Shown piece after piece: positions 9,159 through 16,833 of a stretch of 64,000 nt of DNA. Both the position numbers and the translations under genes were made by a program. The stretch is taken from assembly GCA_029960065.1 (NCBI GenBank), contig JASCOF010000001.1, positions 1,054,001-1,118,000 of the forward strand, read 5' to 3'. The notes beneath the pieces were generated by a model, which was not told the origin of the DNA, made no database searches, and saw only the letters and a list, made by a program, of their open reading frames with translations. Each line of letters starts with the position of its first letter. The first letter of the stretch is position 1. This stretch comes from Flavobacteriaceae bacterium PS02336 (lineage in GTDB: Bacteria; Bacteroidota; Bacteroidia; Flavobacteriales; Flavobacteriaceae).

Positions 9159-10079
9159 ATGAAATCTTTAAAATTTTTAGCAATTGCACTATTGGGTGTA
9201 ATTGCTTCCTGTACCATCGATAAAACAGATTATGAAGCTGAAATCGGTTCTCAAGTTCCAGAATATTACGAGTTTAAAGAAGCAGCTTCTTTAACCAGCG
9301 GTAACTATAAAATTAGTATTGAAGCCTTAAACGGCACTTTTTATAAAGGCTACAACGAACTTCATCTGAAAGTTGTAAATACCCAGAACAATCAAGCTGT
9401 AAATGCCTCTGAAGTTACTTTTTTACCGATTTTAAGTGCTAACGGAAATACAAGTTCTTGTCCGCATGAGTATAATCTGGCTTACGATACAGCAAATAAA
9501 TATTTTACTGGTTATGCTGTATTTACCAGTGAAAGTGCTGCTTCGAACAACTGGAAAATATATGTAAGTTTTAAAGCAGAAAATCAGAAATATGAGATTA
9601 ATAAAGATATTTCTGTTGAAAAACAAAGCAATAAAAATCTCAATATGACCACTTTTACTGGAAAAGATAACGAACAATATGTAATTGCGTTAGTTGCTCC
9701 TCAAAAACCAAAAGTGGCAGAAAATCCGCTTGTTGCAGGTATTTACAAATACAATAAACCAACGAATGCGGCAGGAACTTTTCCAGATCCGTCTCAGTTT
9801 TCTTATTCAGAAGCGGTAGGTTATACTTTAAAGTTAGATCCAAGAATGCCTGAACCTTCAATGGGAAATCATTCGTCGCCAAATAATCAGGATTTAACAC
9901 AACAGAATGACGGTTTGTATCACGGAGTTGTCAATTATACCATGACAGGAAATTGGACTTTGAATCTGATTTTGATGAACCAAAACGGTTTGATTTTAAA
10001 AGGAACTGTTGTGCCAACCGATTTTACGCCCGGAATTGAAGGCGTGAAAAGTGAACTTTATATTGATACTTTATTCTAA
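9159..10079 (+). CDS. YtkA/FixH-like lipoprotein of the copper cassette
   Basis: The start is taken at 9159 (MKSLKFLAIALLGVIASC), which gives a proper lipoprotein signal with lipobox cysteine C18; an upstream in-frame ATG at 9108 would place 17 extra residues before it. The mature protein (306 residues in total) has two immunoglobulin-like parts. The second contains PRMPEPSMGNHSSPNN followed by GLYHGVVNYTMTGNWTLNL, the His/Met-rich pattern of YtkA/FixH-type domains found near copper proteins. The stop lies 4 bases before the TonB receptor start, so the two genes are translationally close. A role as a surface or periplasmic copper-binding lipoprotein is inferred from the domain and neighbours. 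Confidence 0.75.
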   Translation: MKSLKFLAIALLGVIASCTIDKTDYEAEIGSQVPEYYEFKEAASLTSGNYKISIEALNGTFYKGYNELHLKVVNTQNNQAVNASEVTFLPILSANGNTSSCPHEYNLAYDTANKYFTGYAVFTSESAASNNWKIYVSFKAENQKYEINKDISVEKQSNKNLNMTTFTGKDNEQYVIALVAPQKPKVAENPLVAGIYKYNKPTNAAGTFPDPSQFSYSEAVGYTLKLDPRMPEPSMGNHSSPNNQDLTQQNDGLYHGVVNYTMTGNWTLNLILMNQNGLILKGTVVPTDFTPGIEGVKSELYIDTLF

Positions 10080-10083
10080 GAAC

Positions 10084-12063
10084 ATGAAATATATTATAAT
10101 GTTGCTTTTTTTGGGAGTGTCTGTAACAGCTCAAAACCCTCATGCACATCACGACAGTATCAAAAACTTAGAAGAAGTAACAGTAAAAAATGCGGCTAAA
10201 AAGAAAATCGAAACCGAAATGAAAATGGCTGTTTCTGTTGATGAATATTTGTCTTCGGCAGATAATATCAGTTTTATCAAACGCGGTGCTTATGCTTGGG
10301 AACCTCTTTTAAATAATATGAGCACAGAACGTTCTACGGTTACCATTGACGGCATGCACATTTTTGGTGCCTGTACCGATAAAATGGATCCAATTACATC
10401 TTATGTAGAAAGCAATAACCTCTCGGCAATTGATATAAAATCTGGTCAGGAGGGAAGCCTTCACGGTTCGACCATTGCAGGAAGCATCGATTTAAAAAGA
10501 AAAAGTACGCCTTTTGGTCTTGCCAAAAAATGGAACGGAGGTTATCAAACCGGATTTGAATTTAATAACAAACAGTTTTTCAATCTTGGAAATGTAGCAT
10601 ATTCTGGCGAAAAATTTGTTGCTGAAGGAAGTATTTCATACCGAAAGGCAGCTGATTATTACGACGGAAATAATGATGAAGTAAAGCATTCACAATATAA
10701 AAAGTTCAATACTTCATTAGGTTTTGCGTATAAAACAAGCGATTTATCGGCAGTAAGACTAGATGCTATTTTTGATATGGCAAAAGATGTTGGTTATCCG
10801 GCACTTCCAATGGATTTATCGCTTTCCCGCGCCTTAATTACATCAGCCTCATACAAACAATTATTTGAAGATGGATTGGTAAAAGTAATCGATTCAAAAA
10901 TCTATTTTAATGCCATTGAACATTATATGGACGATACGACACGACCTGAAAATCTGGTTCATATGGATATGCCGGGCTGGAGTACCACTTATGGTTTGGT
11001 TTCAAAAGCCAATTTGAAAAAGAATAGTTATTCCTCTGAAATACAATTGAATGCTTACGATAATCTTTCGATTGCAGAGATGCGCATGTATCCGCAGGAC
11101 AGAAGCCAAAGAACCATGTTTGCTTACAGCTGGCCTTGGGTAACCACTCGCTATGCGGGACTTTCGATGAATAATTCCTGGGATCTTTCAGAGAAAAGTC
11201 AGCTGAATTTAGGCGGATCTTTGGGCGTAAATTATAATTATTCGAAATATGTTGAATTTAACTGGATTTTTCATCCTGGAGCACCTCAGGAAAAAACAAG
11301 ATTTTTACCCAATTTTCACGCAGGTTATAACCTAAATATCGATCAGTTTAATTTTTCTGTTGGAACGGGTTACGGACATAGAGCGCCTTCTGTTTCTGAA
11401 GGTTACGGCTATTATATTTACAATAGTTTTGACCGTTACGACTACATTGGAAATCCTGATTTAAAAAATGAAATTTCGTATGAAGGAAATGCAAGTGCCG
11501 GTTTCAAAAATGAAAGATTGAGCATTCAGGGAAAAATCAATTATTTCTATATTGAAAATTACATTATTGGAAGAATTCTAAGTATGGGAAGTCCGATGAA
11601 TTATCAGTCTGTTGGGGTAAAAGGCTATACATCATTAGATTATGCCACACTTTTGAATATGTCTCTAAATGCAAGTTATGATGTATTAGAACATTTGCAT
11701 TGGAACGGCACTTTGACTTATGCACGCGGGATGGACAATAACGGCGGTAATCTTCCTTTTATTCGTCCGTTGAGTTATTTGACTTCACTTCATTTCATGC
11801 ATAAAAATTTCGGAATCCAGACTTCTGTAAACGGTGATTTCGAGCAGATTAATTACAGTCCGGAATACGGAGAAGATTTGACAGGTGCTTATTTTATCTG
11901 GAATCTTTCAGCTAATTATTCGTTCAAAATCAATCAAATGAAAACGGTCGTTCAGGTTGGAGCAGAGAATTTATTAAATGAATATTACAGCACTTACGCC
12001 GACTGGGGAAATATCCCTAGAATGGGGCGCAATATTTTCACGTCTTTAAAATTCAACTTCTAA
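10084..12063 (+). CDS. TonB-dependent receptor, probable copper (OprC/NosA-like) importer
   Basis: The start at 10084 gives a signal peptide ending near AQ (residues 16-17) and a His-rich mature start (NPHAHHD). The 659-residue protein has a plug domain (about 30-140) and a barrel ending in an aromatic residue (LKFNF). It carries CTDKM (C97-x3-M101) in the plug and HYM (H280-x-M282) in the barrel, plus HMDM at 293-296. In Pseudomonas OprC, Cu(I) is bound by a CxxxM motif in the plug and an HxM motif in the barrel, so the same pair is visible here. There is no STN or carboxypeptidase-like extension. Neighbours on both sides are copper-type genes. Copper as the substrate is a strong inference. 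Confidence 0.85.
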   Translation: MKYIIMLLFLGVSVTAQNPHAHHDSIKNLEEVTVKNAAKKKIETEMKMAVSVDEYLSSADNISFIKRGAYAWEPLLNNMSTERSTVTIDGMHIFGACTDKMDPITSYVESNNLSAIDIKSGQEGSLHGSTIAGSIDLKRKSTPFGLAKKWNGGYQTGFEFNNKQFFNLGNVAYSGEKFVAEGSISYRKAADYYDGNNDEVKHSQYKKFNTSLGFAYKTSDLSAVRLDAIFDMAKDVGYPALPMDLSLSRALITSASYKQLFEDGLVKVIDSKIYFNAIEHYMDDTTRPENLVHMDMPGWSTTYGLVSKANLKKNSYSSEIQLNAYDNLSIAEMRMYPQDRSQRTMFAYSWPWVTTRYAGLSMNNSWDLSEKSQLNLGGSLGVNYNYSKYVEFNWIFHPGAPQEKTRFLPNFHAGYNLNIDQFNFSVGTGYGHRAPSVSEGYGYYIYNSFDRYDYIGNPDLKNEISYEGNASAGFKNERLSIQGKINYFYIENYIIGRILSMGSPMNYQSVGVKGYTSLDYATLLNMSLNASYDVLEHLHWNGTLTYARGMDNNGGNLPFIRPLSYLTSLHFMHKNFGIQTSVNGDFEQINYSPEYGEDLTGAYFIWNLSANYSFKINQMKTVVQVGAENLLNEYYSTYADWGNIPRMGRNIFTSLKFNF

Positions 12064-12067
12064 AATA

Positions 12068-12436
12068 ATGAGAAAAGTTTTTAGTATCACAATGACAATC
12101 TTGTTACTGCTGGTTTCTTTCCAGCAGGCATTGCTTATTGTGCACTTTAAACTGAATCAGGAGAATATAGAACAAGAATTTTGTGTCAATAAAGCCAAAC
12201 CAGAATTACAGTGTCATGGTAAATGTCATTTAAAGAAAGAGCTTGAAAAATCAGATAATAACAGCGATTTAGAACTAGCAAGTATTAGTAAAAACATCGA
12301 TATTATTTTGATTTCTGAAATGGAATTTACATTTCACATAATAAAAGAATTAAATTCAAAAAAAGTATTGATTTATAGAGAAACAGGACAAATAGAACCC
12401 ATTCTCGAAATTTTTGTACCGCCGCCTATTTGCTGA
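12068..12436 (+). CDS. Small membrane-anchored Cys-motif protein, copy 2
   Basis: This 122-residue protein begins 4 bases after the TonB receptor stop. It has a hydrophobic N-terminus (about 4-25), FKLNQENIEQEFCV, and a cysteine cluster C39, C49, C53 (CHGKC), then a polar helix and a proline-rich end (FVPPPIC). Residue for residue the spacing of F27-K-x-N-Q, C39-V, C49-x-G-x-C53 and x-L-x-K matches the protein at 8480-8851. The two bracket the receptor and lipoprotein. Its tight coupling to the receptor gene argues for a shared job, perhaps handing on copper or controlling its redox state. No family name is known to me. Confidence 0.75.
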   Translation: MRKVFSITMTILLLLVSFQQALLIVHFKLNQENIEQEFCVNKAKPELQCHGKCHLKKELEKSDNNSDLELASISKNIDIILISEMEFTFHIIKELNSKKVLIYRETGQIEPILEIFVPPPIC

Positions 12437-12489
12437 TTAATTCCTCATAATTAATAAAAATAGAAATACAAAAATTAAATTAATACAAA

Positions 12490-13356
12490 ATGCAAAATTT
12501 TAAAAAATACCTTTTATTATCCATTGCTTCTTTGGCATTTGTGTCGTGTTCAAGTGACAGCGATAATCCAGTTGCAAATAACGTCACATTAGAATTTAAT
12601 AATACTTTCAAGAATACGGCAATTGTTTTAGGGAATGCGGCATCGACTTCTGCGACAGCAAATACTTCTGCAGCAGGACAAGTACATCATTTTTCTGAAC
12701 TAAAATATGTAATCAGCAACATTCGTCTGGTAAAGGACAATGGAGTTGAAGTTCCGTACAATGTAAACGATTTGGATAAAGGCGCAGCGGTAATTGATCA
12801 GGCTAAAACCGCTTCATTAAGTTATGTTTTAAGCAATGTGCCTGCTGCAACTTACAAACAGATTAAATTTGGTTTAGGAATTAAACAGGAACAAAACACT
12901 TTAGATCAAGTTAGATTTCCAAATTTCTATGCGGCAGCTGGCGCTAATGACACTGCAATGATGTGGGAATGGGGAAGCGGCTACCGTTTTACCAAAATTG
13001 AAGGTTTTTATGATACAGACCATAAAGCAATGTCTATTCATACAGGAAGCACAGTTGAAGGAACTGCTCCAAACTATACACAAGGCGTTAATGCATACAG
13101 AGATGTGACCTTAAATCTGACAACAAATGCAGTTGTGGGAAGCGCAACGCCTAAAATCAAAATTAAAGCAGATTTTGATAAATTATTGAGCGGTAAAACT
13201 AATACAATTACACTTTCAACAGGAACAGGAATGAATGATAATGCTACACCAAATGTTCACACAGCTGCTCAAATGGTAAAATTTGTAGATAATTTGGGTG
13301 GAAATGGATCTAGCGATGTTACAGGAATGTTTTCGGTTACAAGCGTAGAAAACTAA
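12490..13356 (+). CDS. MbnP-like periplasmic/surface copper-binding lipoprotein
   Basis: This 288-residue protein has a lipoprotein signal with lipobox cysteine C20 (AFVSC). It shows the features of the MbnP family of methanobactin operons: an N-terminal beta-strand LEFNNTF, VHHFSELKYVISNIRL (64-80), and the key MMWEWGSGYRFTKIEG block (157-172). In characterised MbnP a tryptophan is oxidised to kynurenine by its partner MbnH to make a high-affinity copper site; W159 and W161 are candidates here. The next gene encodes an MbnH-like dihaem protein. There are no methanobactin biosynthesis genes in view, so the pair probably serves copper uptake without a chalkophore. The family assignment is from pattern recognition. 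Confidence 0.85.
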   Translation: MQNFKKYLLLSIASLAFVSCSSDSDNPVANNVTLEFNNTFKNTAIVLGNAASTSATANTSAAGQVHHFSELKYVISNIRLVKDNGVEVPYNVNDLDKGAAVIDQAKTASLSYVLSNVPAATYKQIKFGLGIKQEQNTLDQVRFPNFYAAAGANDTAMMWEWGSGYRFTKIEGFYDTDHKAMSIHTGSTVEGTAPNYTQGVNAYRDVTLNLTTNAVVGSATPKIKIKADFDKLLSGKTNTITLSTGTGMNDNATPNVHTAAQMVKFVDNLGGNGSSDVTGMFSVTSVEN

Positions 13357-13367
13357 ACTCATTTATA

Positions 13368-13408
13368 CAGAACTGTCTGAATTTTAAAAAAGAGACAGTT
13401 CTGTTTTT
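13368..13408 (+). terminator. Hairpin terminator between MbnP and MbnH genes
   Basis: A perfect 11-bp inverted repeat (CAGAACTGTCT / AGACAGTTCTG, 14-base loop) is followed by TTTTT. It lies in the 65-base gap between the two genes, 14 bases before the MbnH start. If it works as a partial terminator, MbnP would be made in excess over its modifying enzyme. Confidence 0.75.
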
Positions 13409-13421
13409 AAATTCATTTAGA

Positions 13422-14438
13422 ATGAAAAAGATAATTAGTTTTCTATCGATTTTAGTATTGCTGGCATCTTGTACCAATGATGATTCGGACTTAATTTCTA
13501 TTGTTAATCCTGAAATCGAGTTGAACATTCCGTCTGGATTTCCAGAACTGAATGCTTTTGTGAGTCAAAACAAACCAACTAAATATGGTGTGGAATTGGG
13601 CGAGAAACTGTTTTCTGATAAAAGATTCAGTGCCGACAATACAATTTCTTGTTCCAGCTGTCATATTCAAGAACATGCCTTTACAGACCAAAAATCTCAG
13701 GCAGTTGGGATAGAAGGAAGAATTGGATTGCGAAATACGCCGTCTATCCAAAATTTGGCTTTTATGAAGTTTTACAATTGGGACGGAAGCAAACTGCAAT
13801 TAGAAAATCAGCCTTTGGTTCCTATTATCACACATGAAGAAATGAATTCTTCTATTTTGGAAGTTATTGGTAAAATTAAAGATGATCCTGCTTATAAAGA
13901 TTTATTTAGAAAAGCTTTTGGAGACGAAAATATCACTCCAGATAAAATCTATAAAAGCATTGCACAATTTGAATACACTTTGATTTCAGCCAATAGCAAG
14001 TATGATAAAGTAAAACGAAAAGAAACTGCTTTTTCAGAAAATGAATTAAAAGGATATCAAACCTTTCAGCAGAAATGTGCGAGCTGTCATGCTGGGGAAT
14101 TATTTACCGACCAGAGTTTTAGAAATATAGGTTTTCCGATAAATACAGATACAAATGAAGCAGGACGAGCAAGAGTAACTGGAATTTCAAGTGATTTTAT
14201 GAGTTTTCGCGTTCCAACTTTGCGAAATATAGAATATACAGCTCCGTATGGTAGTTTTGGACAGTTCTCGACTTTAGAATCTGTTTTGGATTATTTTGAT
14301 AATGGTGTTTTAGATGCCGATAATCTAGATCCGATTTTTAAAGAAAAGGGTAAAAAAATACCGCTTACCGAAGATGAAAAGAATAATCTAATCGATTTTA
14401 TGAAAACTTTGAGTGATACAGAATTTGTAAAAAACTGA
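13422..14438 (+). CDS. MbnH-like dihaem cytochrome c peroxidase lipoprotein
   Basis: This 338-residue protein has a lipoprotein signal (LVLLASC, C17) and two haem-c attachment motifs, CSSCH (77-81) and CASCH (219-223), in the two-domain arrangement of the bacterial dihaem cytochrome c peroxidase/MauG superfamily. Conserved blocks include LFSDKRFSADNTISCSSC, LRNTPSIQNLAF and RVPTLRNIEYTAPYG. MbnH and MauG use a bis-Fe(IV) state to oxidise protein side chains. Beside an MbnP-like gene, the likely substrate is a tryptophan of that protein. A plain peroxide-detoxifying role cannot be excluded from sequence alone. Confidence 0.88.
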   Translation: MKKIISFLSILVLLASCTNDDSDLISIVNPEIELNIPSGFPELNAFVSQNKPTKYGVELGEKLFSDKRFSADNTISCSSCHIQEHAFTDQKSQAVGIEGRIGLRNTPSIQNLAFMKFYNWDGSKLQLENQPLVPIITHEEMNSSILEVIGKIKDDPAYKDLFRKAFGDENITPDKIYKSIAQFEYTLISANSKYDKVKRKETAFSENELKGYQTFQQKCASCHAGELFTDQSFRNIGFPINTDTNEAGRARVTGISSDFMSFRVPTLRNIEYTAPYGSFGQFSTLESVLDYFDNGVLDADNLDPIFKEKGKKIPLTEDEKNNLIDFMKTLSDTEFVKN

Positions 14439-14492
14439 TTAAGAAGAGATTTCTAAAAATAGAGATAATCCGGTCAAATTCATGAATTGGTT

Positions 14493-14660
14493 TGTTCCGT
14501 CGGAGCATTTCATTGTTAGAAAAAAAAATATTATCATAATTACGTTCCATAGGAACGTTTGATTTTGATGTGTAAACGTTTTTTAGATTATAATTCTGTA
14601 ATGTAAGAAGCCTCAGAGAGGCGGAATATTTATAGCAAATAATAAAAATTAACAACATAA
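14493..14660. repeat. Run of short palindromic interspersed repeats
   Basis: The gene-free interval 14439-14983 holds several short palindromes in a row, each with an AT-rich tail. They are GTTCCGTCGGAGC (14493-14505), ACGTTCCATAGGAACGT (14542-14558) and GCCTCAGAGAGGC (14610-14622) followed by GGAATATTTATAG. A further one, GCTCCAGCGGAGC, forms the adjacent hairpin. All share the plan of 5-6 complementary bases around a short core and an ATATTTATAG-like tail. The same family recurs at 27.46-27.86 kb. They look like REP-type mobile intergenic elements and not coding sequence. Confidence 0.6.
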
Positions 14661-14720
14661 AGCTCCAGCGGAGCGACATATATTTAGATTGTAAAATATG
14701 TCGCTCCGCTAGAGCTTTTT
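14661..14720. terminator. Long hairpin made of two facing repeat copies
   Basis: The arms 14661-14681 and 14696-14716 are complementary at 20 of 21 positions (one contains GCTCCAGCGGAGCGACATAT, the other its reverse), with a 14-base loop, followed by a T run. It is built from two GCTCCAGCGGAGC repeat units in opposite orientation. It could end transcription from the MbnH gene (stop at 14438) and from anything reading leftwards. Confidence 0.6.
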
Positions 14721-14983
14721 TTCTGATTGAAATTTATAAATATTATGCTCTTCCAGAATATAAAAATTTAAATTAGACAAAAAGACCGTTTCTAAAGAAC
14801 TGACTTTTTCAATATAAGATCCATCTTTTTTTGTTCTAAAAACTCCTTATCCAATCATTTTAGAGCTTAAACATGTTGCAAATTATAATTTGAAACCTAA
14901 ATGTCTTCTAAAAAGTAATTAGATTCTGATATCCGTCCTAAATTTGATTTAGTTTTTAATGTAATCATCTAATAATCAATTTT

Positions 14984-16468
14984 ATGAAAAAAATATTTTT
15001 TTATCATGTTTTATTATTGTTTGTAATTAGCGGCTGTAAAAAAGAATCTGAAATAAAAGAAGATACGAGTGCGGCATCCGTTTCTAATTCGGAACAATAC
15101 GAATTTGTTGGTGGTTACCCAACAGAAGCTACGATTAAAAAAGCGTATGATGATGCTGATCTTACGCGTGCCATACAAGCTTATAAATTTTTCTATCCAA
15201 CAGTATCTGGCGAAGGTTTAGTTAAAGGAAATGACAGTATTAAGATTAAACCTAACAGTGCATTTGGTACTTTGGATACAAAACCTGGACAAATTGGATT
15301 TACATTGAATTCTGATACGCCTTACGGTCCAATCCCAATTGATTTATCAAAAGGTCCAATGGTTATAGATATTCCAAAAGGACCGCTTATTGTTGTCGCC
15401 ATGGATGTCAACCAGCGCTGGGTTGCAGATATGGGGATTCCGGGACCTGATGCAGGAAATGGCGGAAAACATTTACTGCTTTCACCAGATTATAAAGGCG
15501 TTGTGCCAGCGTCTGGATATCATGTCTGGAAAGCATCGTCTAATAATCTAACCGTTGGAATTCGTTCGCTTCCTGTTGGCGGAGATGTTAAAGCGGCAAT
15601 GGATCGCATAAAAACCGTAAAAGTATATCCGTTAAATAAACCAGCCGACTGGAAAGAGCCAAGCTGGCTTGAATTAACAGATAAACCCCAAAATACTACG
15701 CCCGTTTCATGGGAAAATAATATCAAGTATTGGGAAAATCTAAATGATGTCATTCAGCGTGAACCCGTTTTTGAAGGGTATAGAAATTATTATGGAGAAC
15801 TTGCTGTTTTAGGAATTAAAAAAGGGCAGGCTTTTAAACCTGATGCCAGAATGAAAGCTATTTTGGAAAAAGCGGCAAAAATTGCCAATGCGCAAATGAG
15901 AGTACAATCGTTTGCAGATCGACGCCCAGACCGTATTGTATGGAAAGATCGTCAATGGGAATGGGTGGCGCTTCGATTTGAAGACGGCGATTTTAATACT
16001 GCAGATTACGTGGATTTGGACGGGCGTGAAACTTGGTTTTATCAGGCCATTGGAGCTTCACCATCAATGTTTAGGCGAAAAGAGGGCGCAGGTTCTTTGT
16101 ACTGGCTCGGACTTAAAGACAATACAGGCAAATATGTTGATGGAGGTAAAAACTATAAATTGACTATTCCGACACCCGTTCCTGCCAAATTATTCTGGTC
16201 GATTACAATTTACGATGCAGCAACCCGAAGTCAGGTTATTACAGATCAAAACAAAGCTGCATTACGTTCGTTATTTGAATTAAAAGATAAAATAGGAGGA
16301 AAAAGCGTTGATTTGTTTTTTGGACCAAAAGCTCCTGCTGGTAAAGAAGGACAATGGATTAAAACGCTTCCCAACAAAGGCTGGTTTGCGTACATCCGTA
16401 TCTACGGGCCAGAAACAGCTGCGTTTAACGGCACTTGGAAACCTGGCGATTTTGAAGAAATTAAATAG
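14984..16468 (+). CDS. DUF1254/DUF1214 lipoprotein
   Basis: This 494-residue protein has a lipoprotein signal peptide (lipobox cysteine C18 in LFVISGC). The N-terminal half matches DUF1254 (about 60-215, with MVIDIPKGPLIVVAMDVNQR as a landmark) and the C-terminal part matches DUF1214 (about 370-480, including AKLFWSITIYDAATRS and GWFAYIRIYGPE). Proteins of this two-domain type are widespread and exported, but no reaction has been assigned to them. It stands alone: the upstream interval is repeat-filled, and downstream there is only a small broken ORF and a terminator. Confidence 0.85.
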   Translation: MKKIFFYHVLLLFVISGCKKESEIKEDTSAASVSNSEQYEFVGGYPTEATIKKAYDDADLTRAIQAYKFFYPTVSGEGLVKGNDSIKIKPNSAFGTLDTKPGQIGFTLNSDTPYGPIPIDLSKGPMVIDIPKGPLIVVAMDVNQRWVADMGIPGPDAGNGGKHLLLSPDYKGVVPASGYHVWKASSNNLTVGIRSLPVGGDVKAAMDRIKTVKVYPLNKPADWKEPSWLELTDKPQNTTPVSWENNIKYWENLNDVIQREPVFEGYRNYYGELAVLGIKKGQAFKPDARMKAILEKAAKIANAQMRVQSFADRRPDRIVWKDRQWEWVALRFEDGDFNTADYVDLDGRETWFYQAIGASPSMFRRKEGAGSLYWLGLKDNTGKYVDGGKNYKLTIPTPVPAKLFWSITIYDAATRSQVITDQNKAALRSLFELKDKIGGKSVDLFFGPKAPAGKEGQWIKTLPNKGWFAYIRIYGPETAAFNGTWKPGDFEEIK

Positions 16469-16527
16469 GTTATTGACTTCTTTTAGAATTCATAAAATAA
16501 TCTCCATTTGCAAAAAAAACTTGGACT

Positions 16528-16718
16528 ATGGTAATTTTTGACCAAGTGATTCTGGAATTGATGAAAAATTATGCATCAACTCCTCCAAGACCACAGCTTA
16601 GCGGTTCTATGATGGACCAATGGAAAATGGAAAATATAGAACTATAGAACAGGCTAAACAATTATTAAATAGTAAAGAATTAGCACTGCCTCCTTTGAGT
16701 GTTGATCCTAAAGAATAA
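16528..16718 (+). pseudogene. Small ORF broken by a frameshift
   Basis: Two frames join into one plausible short protein. Frame A from ATG 16528 reads MVIFDQVILELMKNYASTPP then RPQLSGS. Around 16605 the sense continues in another frame as FYDGPMENGKYRTIEQ and AKQLLNSKELALPPLSVDPK up to TAA at 16718. A good terminator follows at 16742. Frame A alone stops at 16645. The terminator and the continuing protein-like sequence support a once-functional gene. The family is not recognised. Confidence 0.35.
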
Positions 16719-16741
16719 TTAAAAAGGTTAATGACAATTTT

Positions 16742-16778
16742 AAATCCCGTTTCTCGTTTGAAATGGGATTTTATTTTT
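16742..16778 (+). terminator. Rho-independent terminator
   Basis: A 12-bp stem (AAATCCCGTTTC / GAAATGGGATTT, one G-U pair, 6-base loop) is followed by TTATTTTT. It closes the DUF1254 gene and the broken small ORF and precedes the TPR-LuxR regulator. Confidence 0.75.
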
Positions 16779-16833
16779 CTTTCCAAAAACTATTTTTATC
16801 TAATTTTGAAACCATCTTTAAGATAATTTACCA

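Noticed and set aside
14398..14679. Minus-strand ORF over the end of the MbnH gene and the repeat run
   Set aside because: It is built largely from the short palindromic repeats and overlaps a well-supported gene.
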